Part shown: piece by piece, positions 51,504 through 61,899 of the stretch
Numbering within the stretch: position 1 is the stretch's first letter
Layout: each line of letters starts with the position of its first letter
NCBI RefSeq assembly: GCF_036669915.1
Contig: NC_089313.1
Location: 12,542,292-12,606,291, forward strand
DNA length: 64,000 bases
Origin: Pocillopora verrucosa
Lineage: Eukaryota > Cnidaria > Anthozoa > Scleractinia > Pocilloporidae
Direction of reading: 5' to 3'
Made by a program: the position numbers and the translations under genes
Notes under the pieces: model-generated
What the model was told of the DNA's origin: nothing
Databases searched by the model: none
The model's input: the letters and a program-made list of their open reading frames with translations, nothing else

Positions 51504-51869
51504 TTAAAAGCTGGTGTCATTGCTTGTCTCAACTTGAACAAGAACTGTTTTTACTGCCGATTTGCTACTTTTTATTCCCCCATGTTCATTCTGATTCGAA
51601 TCTGCAGTCTGACAGTAGTCTGACGTAACCTGTGCATATTCACTGCTCTTTTCACCTAGTGTAAAGGTATCATTGGGGGCAGCAGACTCGTTATTGTCGC
51701 ATTCCGTGTTTCCAAACGAATGCGTATCTTCCATCGAGGAACGTTGCCTCTGTTCGTATTCTCTGCTTATTTGCATCCATGATTTGACCACAGTGTAGAT
51801 TGTGAGAGAAAGCAGAATAACAATGGCAATCACCATGAAAACTATGGCAAGAAGGCTTTTCGTGTCCAT
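51504..51869 (-). CDS. Small single-pass membrane protein with an ITIM-like motif
   Basis: 121 residues. After MDTK comes one hydrophobic span (about 5-28, LLAIVFMVIAIVILLSLTIY), then an acidic, Ser/Asn-rich tail. The tail holds SSEYAQV, which fits the ITIM pattern S/I/V/L-x-Y-x-x-I/L/V, followed closely by SDYCQTA. With no signal peptide ahead of the span, it would be a signal-anchored protein with a cytosolic tail. A good acceptor (T-run then TTAG before GCTCAAG) lies just upstream, and a possible exon with donor GTGAGC at about 52013-52018 would extend the frame by MLLCRKCEAQVI. It may therefore be the last exon of a larger receptor whose ectodomain exons I could not identify. Family unknown. 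Confidence 0.5.
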   Translation of the reverse strand: MDTKSLLAIVFMVIAIVILLSLTIYTVVKSWMQISREYEQRQRSSMEDTHSFGNTECDNNESAAPNDTFTLGEKSSEYAQVTSDYCQTADSNQNEHGGIKSSKSAVKTVLVQVETSNDTSF

Positions 51870-54690
51870 GATAACTTGAGCCTAAAAAAAAAAAAAACAG
51901 ATCCGGATTTACTTCATGGTTGGCGAGTGGGTAAGAGTTACCGCAGCGCACAGTTTACGAGACAAAAACAATCGTATCGCTTTTCGTAAGAAAATAACTG
52001 TAATTTCTAAAGCTCACCTCACACTTGCGACATAACAGCATAAAGTAAAACTGTAATGTTAACTGCTCTACTCGTGAAGGTTTAGCAAGCTTATTATCTT
52101 GACTACGTGTGCAAAGCTACAGTGCGCTTCTTCCTCGAGAGTCTCAAATGACGACCACTAGACTTTCTAGTCTCCCCTGTCTACTTTACAGAGGGGCTCC
52201 AAAGAGACGAGTAAACAGCGTTGGTAATACTTTTTCCAAATATTAACTAAAGAGGTGCTCTTGCATGTATCACTGGATGCTACTGCAATCCTCGATAAAA
52301 TTCTTGGGATAATTAGTAAGGTGATAAAATGAACACATTTTGAAACAATGTCGCCAACTGTACTCCTTTCCCTTTTTAATGGTGATTACAATCCAGGAAA
52401 TGATCAGAAAACCTGTGGTTGGTTTCGAAGTTGTTTAAGGAAGGGGCAGAGGGCTTGGAACGCTCGGAATATACAGATAATTTTTATAGGAGTTAAAGTA
52501 TATATTTCAGTATTAAAAGCCTGTGGGCATATCGATGAAGGTATCCTGAAAAATTTCCGCAGTGTGTCAAGTCGTGGCCATAAGTCTTGATATTTTAACA
52601 AAATTTTCAATTTTCAGCATCTCCGCAGCTGTAAACAATCTCTTTCTAGGTGAAGGACGGCACACTATAGCTCACTTTTACTTGTTATTCAAATCATTTG
52701 AATATGCTATATAGCTTCGACCTCTGAAAAAAAGGTAATTTCAACAATTTTAATATCTCATCCAAGTAGGTACCAGTAACAGCAGAGGTATTATTTTTGA
52801 TTATTTAAACTGGAAATTCAAAACATTGTCATTAGCACACTGTATATTCACCCCTGAGTGCTACTAGGTAATGTTTTTAGTTATTTAACCAGAATTCTTA
52901 CAGCACAAGTTCCTCAATTTCCTGTCGTGACACACCCTGTCATTCAGATTAGGACCCCTGGGGTGTATTCTAGTATTTATCTGACTTGGAATTCCCTGGG
53001 TGGTGAAACATGCAAGTTCCTTTAAGAACACTCAAATTTCCTGGCGTACGAAGAGAGAAACCCTTTGGTCGAGTCCTATCTGCGGACATTTTCGTTCAGG
53101 ATCGTTGTCTAGTTCTCTTACAGGTAATTTACATCAAATCATGCCATATTTTGTTAAATCGTTAAAATCAAGACGATATTAATAATCCTTTCCCCGTACA
53201 GTAACACCCCGGTGATTCCAACCATCCTCAACTCGATCCTCGTTAGAACTTGAACCAAAATCGATGCCTCTGGATTTCCGTCATACATGAATAGTTGGTC
53301 CTTGTTAAAGAAACCACAACGAATCCGGTAAGAGGACGTAGTGTAATAAAAGAATTCCTAGTAAAACATTAGCTCAGCACGCGCGTAATATCTGGACTTG
53401 GTCTTATTGCGGATCGCCGAAATGTTAAAATCAGGCATCAGGAATCACTTTAAAAAAAGTAAAAAAGGTTTTTTACATGAACATTTCGCTGTTTTCAAAG
53501 TGTCGTGTGAACTTTCAAAGTATTTAAATTATTTATTTGAATCTGCCGTAGGAATCAAAACTTTAAAAAAATCAGAGGCGTGAAGCCAAAAATGTGACTA
53601 CTGAGTAAATAAGCTCAGTGTTACGTGGCTTTTTAACCTCCATTTTTCAAAGGATATCTTTTAAAACTTCGCATTTCCTTTCTCGTCGTTGATTATGGTG
53701 GTTCCGCTATTTATTACGCCAGAGAAAAAAACATTTTCTTGTGATTGCTATACGCTGAACATCGCGATTCTTCCGATCCACATTTATTCTTAGGCACCGG
53801 CCAATAACCTGTGGACCCGAATCTTCTTATGAAAATATCCTCATAAAGTGTCCTAGAGCCCCCCAGAACACTTTCAAGAGCAAACAAAGACTAGCCGCTT
53901 TCTGTTTTTTCTTTTAGTTCAATCTTCTAACAACACAATGAAAGCAAGAGCACATGTTTGCCTAAGATCACAACATAATCGCAAATTGTAATTTGCCTTA
54001 CTAACAACCTCGCATTTTCAAAAGAGAGAGCGCTAGTTTCCCCTAGCCCGAAACAATACCCACCTTGAAGAGCACTCACTTTTATGACCTTGTATTCACC
54101 TTTTAGTAGGTAGAGATGAAGGATTGTTGCTAGCTTCTCGGGTGTACGTTGCAAAGCGCAGGATATTTGAAGTAAGCGTTGCACAAGAACTGCTGCGCCT
54201 CATAACAATGGTGTTGACAAATCGGATTACAGTACATAAAACGGTCATGATTCTTGACATGATAGATTGCGTGACGCACTGATGAAAATAACACAATATT
54301 TAGTGTATTTTGGATCTCTTTACATATCCGTCTCATATGGATCAAAAAGCCACAAAAAGGCAAGGATCGTTGAGTTTTAATCTTTCCTTTTTTCGCACCG
54401 TAGTTAGTAGTGGTAATAGGTCTGAGTGGAGTCCAATTCGGTCGGGAGTCTGATTTGTTCATCACCAGTATGATTACAGACCGAATTGGACGACACGAAG
54501 ATAAAAATTACAGTTTCCGAGAAAAGAGCTTGGATTATTTGCCTAAATATTTGAACCATAGGATAAACAAAATCACTACTGTCTTCCAAAATATTGTCTT
54601 TGTTAAAGGCAAAAAGATTTCTCCATTTTGAAAATAGTCCCAATTTAGGAGTATGTACATTGTTTCTTTGGTGATTGAAACCAAGGTTGA

Positions 54691-54722
<32 letters not shown>

Positions 54723-55785
54723 GATTAGTTGATTTACAATACAACTTTGACTGTGATTAGCTTTTAATAGCTTGGTAAGTGAATAAGTGGAAAGTAGGAG
54801 TTTTTTAAACCAATCACAATCGAGGAAATTGTAATTTTTATGATAGTTGTGTTAGTTAGGATGAATCTGTTTCTTCTTTGTTTCATTTCTACACCAATTG
54901 GACTTTTTTTCCTCGACGTTTTTCTTAGGGGGGGAGGAGCAATTAAGGTCGTTTAATAAAGGGAGGAAATGAGGTGAGGGAAAAAAGGAGAAATGAGCGA
55001 AAGATCTTGAGAAGCAGACAAATTACTAACCAGACTAGGGGATGAGATGCCTTCTGTCTCTCTCTACCTTGGTCTTCGTCGCCACCTTGCGGTCACGGCT
55101 TGCCACTCAACGCGCACTCACACAAGACCACACAAGGGAACGTTTTGGGTAAAAAACCTTAACGACGGCTTTAAAGGTTTATTCGTCTTGGCACGTAAAA
55201 GTTGAATAACAGCCACTGAAAAACTACACTTGATTGATAAGATTCATTCCGCTATTGCATGGCTTCGAAAAAGTATAATTTTACTTTACTCGTCTGCATT
55301 TCTTTGTTTGGCTTACACAAACAAAATCGGTGCGCAAGTGGCACTAACAAACTTTTAATTTACATTTGCAATTTTTGTCAAAAGATATCGGTCACGGCCA
55401 GTAAAGCCAGCTTTAACCCTATAAGTTTGGTTCTGAGGGTGAAACTTGGCCCCCTTGGCCAGTGTTGGCAGGTTGTTTTGTGGAACTGAGTTTGAGCGAC
55501 GAAGCCGAGAAAGTAGTGACATGACACGAGAAGAATAAGAAGGAGAAAAAATTTTGAAGTAAGAACCGCAATAAAATTTGTTTTTATTTTTTTGCCTCTT
55601 GGCAGGTTCTTTTATTTTAATTGCGTGTTTGCGGCTCCGTCGCCTTCCCTTCAATCAAGTATCCGAACTAAAACAGCTAGCTATCCGGACCGGTAGAAAC
55701 TCGATTGCTTCTTCACTGAATTAAACTAAGATCCCTAGTTAGATCTAGTTAATTTTCATAATCCTACTTAATAAGTTTCTTTTCT
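51870..55785. other. Intergenic DNA, no supported gene
   Basis: Overlapping short frames around 54.0-54.7 kb have no similarity and no splice logic. A fold-back repeat lies at 54.42-54.50 kb. Exons of the small membrane protein might hide here but none could be recognised. Confidence 0.45.
54420..54502. repeat. Fold-back element type 1, second copy
   Basis: TGGAGTCCAATTCGGTC and the inverted GACCGAATTGGACGACACG enclose a short centre, and the inner ATGATTACAGACCGAATTGG matches the 15.3 kb copy. Confidence 0.75.
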
Positions 55786-56650
55786 TTAACATGCGGTGCA
55801 AATAACTCTATTGTTTTGTTCATCACTCAGAAGCAACTGACACGTTTCACATGGAGTTTTATTGTGCAGCAGTTGTGCATCTTGTTCGCCTTCCTTTTGA
55901 TCCACCCCTTCTGATAAATGTTGATCCATCAATTCAGTTTTCAAGTCAATGTCAGATTCTGATTTCCTTCTACTAGTTTGTAACGTGTCTGTCATACTGT
56001 TCCTCCGAGGAGTATGGTCACTAAAACATCTACTATCAACATGAGCACGTCTTTTTTCGGTATCATTCAATTTTTCCTTGCCGATTTCTAAGTCAGCGTC
56101 ACCATCCATCATAACTTGTGTTTTACGGTCAATATCTGAGCCCGTAATATTACGATCAGCACCAGCACCTTCTAAATCCTTATCCTCCATGACGTCACTG
56201 AGTGGAACGCAAGTTGGCAACCTTCGTTGAGATGAAATTGGTTTTTCCCCGCGCAAATATTTCTGTCTTTTAGTTGCTTTGAAGTCCTTTTGTTTACAAA
56301 ATATGTTTTCTTTACTATTTTCTTCCTCATAAGAAACTTTCGGTGTCTTTCCCTTCGGCCAGTTGTTTAAAGTCTTCCTAGGAAAACGAAAATTATTAAA
56401 CCAAGTGAAAGTAACAGTAAACATACACCAGTTAGGGGCGTGGGTGCGCCTGCGCGCGTGATTCCGTTCTGATCTTCCCTATTTCTTTCATATGAATGAG
56501 TTGAGATCTATGGTATTACGTGCTGTGTTCTTCAGTAAACTCCAATAAGATGCTGGCATAAACTCTAAGTTTAAAACTCCTCTCTACACCCCCATGACAA
56601 CAGGAAAAGCTGGAAACTCGTTGTGCTGAGGCCACATCCTCGTTCGCCAT
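55786..56650 (-). CDS. Two-exon charged protein with terminal CxxC pair, function unknown
   Basis: Exon 1 56650-56520 (donor GTAATA) and exon 2 56377-55786 (acceptor TTTCCTAG) join in phase 2 to give 723 nt, 240 aa. The N-terminus MANEDVASAQRVSS leads to a hydrophobic-helix-like SFKLRVYASILLEFTEEHST, then a Lys/Glu/Asp-rich, probably disordered middle. It ends CETCQLLLSDEQNNRVICTAC minus nothing further: C-x2-C then C-x2-C, a small zinc-knuckle-like pattern at the extreme C-terminus. In-frame upstream Met codons exist at 56734, 56710 and 56671. I chose 56650 because it lies in CAAGATGGCG, a YY1-type start context. I do not recognise the family; nuclear location is a guess from charge. Confidence 0.55.
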
Positions 56651-57626
56651 CTTGTAAAGCATTTCCATTACGCCTGCATAGTGGCATTCCTTGCGTCTGC
56701 GTTCGAACATGGCGAACGTGGCTTGCAATTGCACTTACGTCGAACGCTGTACGAACCAGGCTTGAAGCTAGTTCACATGTGCAAATCCGACAAATGACAT
56801 GAAAATAAACGCAGTAGAAACATGCAGGCTGATAATTAACAATTAAGACTAGGAAACTGATTTCCATCGACACTTTTTAACGCAAGATGTTCACAAGGCA
56901 CGAATACATATGACATGCAAAACTGATAACATCAAAGTGAAAAATGTTGATACATAAGTAAAATAGACATGAAAAATAATGTAAAGAGGTCAGAATTTGT
57001 TCAAATCCAGCGGAGGAGTGCGTCTAAAATTTTACATCAGGAGTAGAAAAAGTGACGTGAAATTTTCTTATTTTGATTAAAATCGCACAATCTTTAGGAT
57101 TCGTCACTCCATTTTCCTCCCACGCTCTGTCATCCGCAGATGGCCCTACTCCTGTCACCAAATCACTATTTTCTTTAACGTGAACAAATGCCTCAGAGAA
57201 CGAAAATGGCCGATTATTTTGTTGTAAACTGGAGGGTCAGCGAACTCTTGGTAAATATATTTAACGGTTTTAAACGGGGGGGGGGGGGGGGTTAACGATT
57301 GCGTGAATCTTCCAATGGTGACCTTCCGTCCGAGAAAACTTCGTCTTCAGAGGACTTTGTGTCGGTGGAAAGAGAATGACACTTTCGGAAACACCCACGC
57401 TAAATAAAGTCATCATCAAGAGCAAGGCCGCCGCGACCGAAAAGTCGCTCAACTTTATCTGAAAGGTCCGTATTCAGGTTTGCACCCACCCACCGACTAT
57501 CGTCATATCACTATGGCCTACTAAATTCACCTTGGGTAAACGTCATTCATGCATACCCACCATGAACAAAGCTTCACCTTTATGTGCTTGGTAACCTTCT
57601 GTATCTTGTGGCAAGTTTCGTTTCAC
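56651..57626. other. Intergenic DNA, putative promoter side of the 240-aa gene
   Basis: Contains a second, opposite YY1-like ATGGCGAAC at about 56709 (plus), so this may be a short bidirectional promoter, and a 16-base G run at 57276-57291. No plus-strand gene was recognised. Confidence 0.4.
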
Positions 57627-60600
57627 TCAAGTCTCGACCATTCTGCTTGCGCCTGAAAAGTGGTCTTGTGTCGTGCGGAGTGTTTTCCTGGTAGAGATTA
57701 GCTCTTTTCGTAGATGCTTAATAAGCTTCTCCATCTGCAGAAAGAAACACGACGTGTAACAAAGTAGCTCTGACTCTGACAGTGAACGCAAGGCTATAAC
57801 ATGAACAGGTTCTGATGGGGAAATACACTAGTAGATACGTAGTGAGTATGGGTGGGGCTCCTTGTGGCGTTAACTTCTCATATATGCTATCGTGATAAGG
57901 GGAGTGATCTTCGTGATAAGGGGAGTGATTTCGTGATAAAAAGAGTGATCACATACAATTGAATATTCTGATGTTCGAGTGAAAGCATCGAAAGTTATGA
58001 ATAGAGAGCCTAGCAAAATGCTTCACTGAATGAAGACGTGATAGATCAATTTTAAAGTAAAAAAAGTGATTGATACATACTTCAAGCTTCTTGGTGGGGA
58101 CACTGTTTCCTCCGAACACGTCTCTGAGGCATGTTTGCTTGAATCTGAAGACATGATCATCTTCTGTTTTCTAAGCATCTCAGCGCTGTAAAAAATAATT
58201 AAAAAGTTAGCAAAGTTGCTTTTTTTCTGACCATCGCAGTCACGAGTTTTAAATCAGAACATGAAAAATTTCTGAACTGGAGTGTCAAATCATAGTATGC
58301 ACTTACTACCCTCAAAGTAGTCTTTTACAAAGCCTTTTAAACAGCTCTTGTATCCACTAGTGTCACTTATGCATAAAAATATAGAAGCATTAACTGATCT
58401 AGATTCTGTAGAACTACCATTGCCTCAAATGTTTTACTTAATAGAAAAGTCGTTTTTATCATCAATTGGAAATAACCAGACAGGGCTGAAGAAGACCTTA
58501 GAACACAGAAGCTTCTAAAAATTTTAGCGTGGCCCTGGTGCTCCATACCTTAGAAAAAATCATAACTAATCCAAACAAGAAATTATAATTTGTGCGAGAT
58601 GTCAGCACGAGGCCGCTGGGTAAGCAAATGGATACCCTGTCATTGATGCTGATTTACGTTCACGGATTTTTCGATTTTTTCATTATTGCTGCGTATTCGA
58701 TCATAGCATAAGCAATTCGGCTTAAAATGAGAAGTGACGAGGTTTCATTACCTGCTACTAGGGATGTCTTCACCCTCGTTTTCAGCATTTTCGTTCATTC
58801 CGAGGTACGCATGCGTGGACTTCGAATTCTGGCCTTTCTCTTTGCTCAAGCTGGACAGACTCAAACTCGGGTTTACGTGTCGCCGGACATTCTGTGTGGT
58901 CTAAAGAGGATGATATACACCTTAGGCCCATAAAGACAGCACAGGAGAGCAAAGGCTATCAAAGAAACGCTAACACACAGGATCAAAGGCTTCAGTTCGT
59001 ATTTTTGTTCCATGTAATACACCGCCAAGAAAGAGAGCCATACCACACACGATGAATACATGGCAAAGCTATTATTCGCTTCGTTAAAATTACTGGGGAT
59101 TTTCCGGGTCTTGAAAGCGTAAATCGTGCACATGTGATTAGTATAAAATTATACACTTGAGACAGTCCAAAGTCTAGATTTGAAGTCGAGCAATCGAGGT
59201 AAACTGAGGAGATTTCTGGGTAATAAAATTTAGCTCGCGGAGTCCGGAGAAGCGCAAGCATTACCAAAAGTAAAATCTGCACCGAGACCACTCCAACGAC
59301 CAGAACAAGCTGCGATAGGGGCAGGATTAGTATCGGTCTACGAGCTAAGTTCTTACGATTGAAAATTCTGGAGATGCGGTTCGTCTTTATAAACAAGGGA
59401 CGCGTAACAAATTGTTAGAGCCACACCGTTGCCAAAGAAACGTGCAATGCAAGTGACCATCTGTAGGTTCCAGTATTGTAACAAACGTCACACTAAAGGC
59501 CAACAGAATACCAATCAACAGAAGATGGGGAAAGTTCCCGACCACACGCTTTGACTAATGGTGTCTTGTCAAATTTGATCAGCACACCGATTACAAAAAG
59601 TGTTGACACCACTCCTAGACCCGCAAAAGCGGTGGCTGATAAAGAAAGAATCCAGTTCTTTCCAAAATGCATGATGTCGATTTCACGCACGAGCGTCCGT
59701 CGTACGTTGGTTTGTATCCCAGAGGGCATTGCTCGCACAAATGCTGTCGTTGACTATATAATGGTTTCCATTGCACAAAGTACAAGTCCAGCAGCAGAAT
59801 TCTCTACCAGCAACAGGCAATCTGACTTCTTTGTTCTTACAAACTGGGTGACAAGAGGAAGACACTCCACCAAAAACTGACAGAGCCTTGAATACATTTC
59901 AACAGGTGTGAGTCCCATTCGCCAATTTGAACAGTTTTGTACTCGTTTCCACGCTTTGTGAACATAAGAATGTCATATTGCCCTTCAACGTCACCATTTT
60001 CATCGAAGTGCATATGATTACCACTTTCTCCTATAAAAGAGACATTTCTGATATACTTCAAGATCTCTCTTCCCGACATATTGCGCATGCGTTCGCAAAC
60101 ACCACTCGCGCCCGAACCTTATCTTTCAGCATAGCAATCTAGTGCAATGTGCAAACACGTTGACGGCATCCATAGCACTTGCGACACGATTATCCACTGG
60201 ACTGTTCATAACGTTAAGATTCAAGCGGCTACATTTACCATTCAATCTTCTATTAAGCGAACAATTGAAATGTTGCTCCCAAAACTCGTTAAACCATGGA
60301 TTACTGGAGTTCACACTGGGCTTCAGACGATAAAAATGGTCGTTAAAAGCTTTCAGTTCCACAGTTTTCGGAGTAACTGTAATGGTGTTCTCTGCCACAT
60401 CTTCCAAGCCTTTTAACCACAACATGTTTCCCCAGGCGTCTGTTCCTAACCACTGAAAAGTCCCAGATGCTCCTTTGCTTTTTGCAGCTTGCAGGAGATT
60501 TCGGATTTGTCGTTCCTGACTGCTGAAAACTACCACGCCTCTGGCTTCGATCTCTTGCAGGAGTTTATCGATGATTATGTTGAATGTAGCAGGGACTAGA

Positions 60601-61899
60601 TATTTCAACCTTCTCGGCTACAGCAATACAAATACCTAAACACAAAAAAGTATTTGAAAAGTGACCTGAATTCGAAGAAGTATCGGTGAAAAGTACTAAT
60701 TTTCATCGCCTGACTTGCTGTCCTAAAATGAATCAAAACAATATGTTTCATATACGCGATGTACTCCTACCATACTTACTCTCTTTTTGTCCAGTCAGAA
60801 GCAAAAAGGAACTAAAATTGTACCAATTACACTTACACTTCACACGGGCATATCTCCTTCCTTTCATCTCGTTGAGTCTATTGACTCTTTTTGTCGAGTT
60901 TTGATAGGTTATTGCGCCACTAGCACCATTAATTCGCACTACAAAGAAAGCTTTTGAACATAAGGCAGGATTTGACTTGGAAAACCACTCGCTTAGATGC
61001 TGATAGAGGTTGGTAAACAGTGATAGGGAAGAGACGGGGAAGGAGGTCTTAGGGTGAACCTAGTTCCCTACTTTGTCAAAAAATGTCATTGTTTATAACA
61101 TTTAAAACAACCTGGAATACCTCAGCTAAAGGCATCTTGGTAGGGCGTTAGTGCAAGGCCCCCTCCCCCTTCCCTTACTTATAAGCATGAACACTGAAAA
61201 TTCCTGTGAACCATTCCTCATAAGCTAAAGCTTCATACCTGCTTTTTTTGCTTCCTCTTTGACAGCATGATAGCCGAGCGTGCCGTAAGAATCGTCACTA
61301 TAAACAATTGAGATGTAGGTCCAGTTCATGACTTTAGCGATGTCTACTAGCGCCTTGGCCTGGTACAGATCGTGTGGAACTGTACGAGAGAAGAACTCAC
61401 ATCTTGTTTTATCGCTCAGTTCATAACTGGTGGAGTCAAAACTCACTTGCGGAAGCTGGAACAAGCGGTACAGATGTGCAACTTGCACGGAGATGGAACT
61501 GAAAGATGGTCCTATTACACCCATCAGGACGGAACCATTTGCGGAAAGATGTTCCCGGATAGCCTCCCTGTCTTGCACGAAGTGTAAGGCCCTGTCCAGA
61601 GCCACTGTCTCGCTAGAGCAGGTGTCATACACCTCTAGTCCAAGGGTGACACCTTGCAAAATGGAATTGTTTTTGTTTATGTTGTTGATGGCAAAGAGCA
61701 TGGCCTCAAGTCTTTGGATACCAATGCGTTCATGAAGATCTCCGCAATGCGTTTGATCCACTAAGTCATGATCGTGTATCGGTACCAGACCTCCAATGAC
61801 AATCTCGCCCTTTACTATCAAGCGACGAACTTGGCTGGTTACGTAATGAATATTTGTTGCCATGGTGATCATTAATATTATACCAATCATCGTCTCCAT
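57627..61899 (-). pseudogene. Class C GPCR, metabotropic glutamate receptor-like; large exon broken by frameshifts
   Basis: Exon 1 (61899-61239) is intact: signal peptide, then a Venus-flytrap N-lobe with GIQRLEAMLFAINNIN, GPSFSSISVQVAHLYRLFQL and ELSDKTRCEFFSRTVPHDLY. Donor GTATGA is phase 1 and joins exon 2 (60635-58752) as AG-ICIAVAEK. Exon 2 holds the second lobe (WLGTDAWGNMLWLKGLEDV), the Cys-rich domain and the seven-helix domain (VKACGRELS, KTNRISRIFNRK, TIYAFKTRKIPSNFNEA, YGPKVYIILFRPHR), but the frame changes about eleven times. Probable tail exons are 58185-58081 and 57734-57627. mGluR-like receptors sense glutamate or other amino acids at the plasma membrane. Serine, threonine, aspartate and tyrosine equivalents of the glutamate site are visible in exon 1. 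As written it cannot encode a receptor: pseudogene, or a locally bad assembly. Confidence 0.8.
57891..57950. repeat. Short tandem repeat, about 20-bp unit, three copies
   Basis: CGTGATAAGGGGAGTGATCT, CGTGATAAGGGGAGTGATTT and CGTGATAAAAAGAGTGATC in a row between the GPCR tail exons. Confidence 0.9.
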
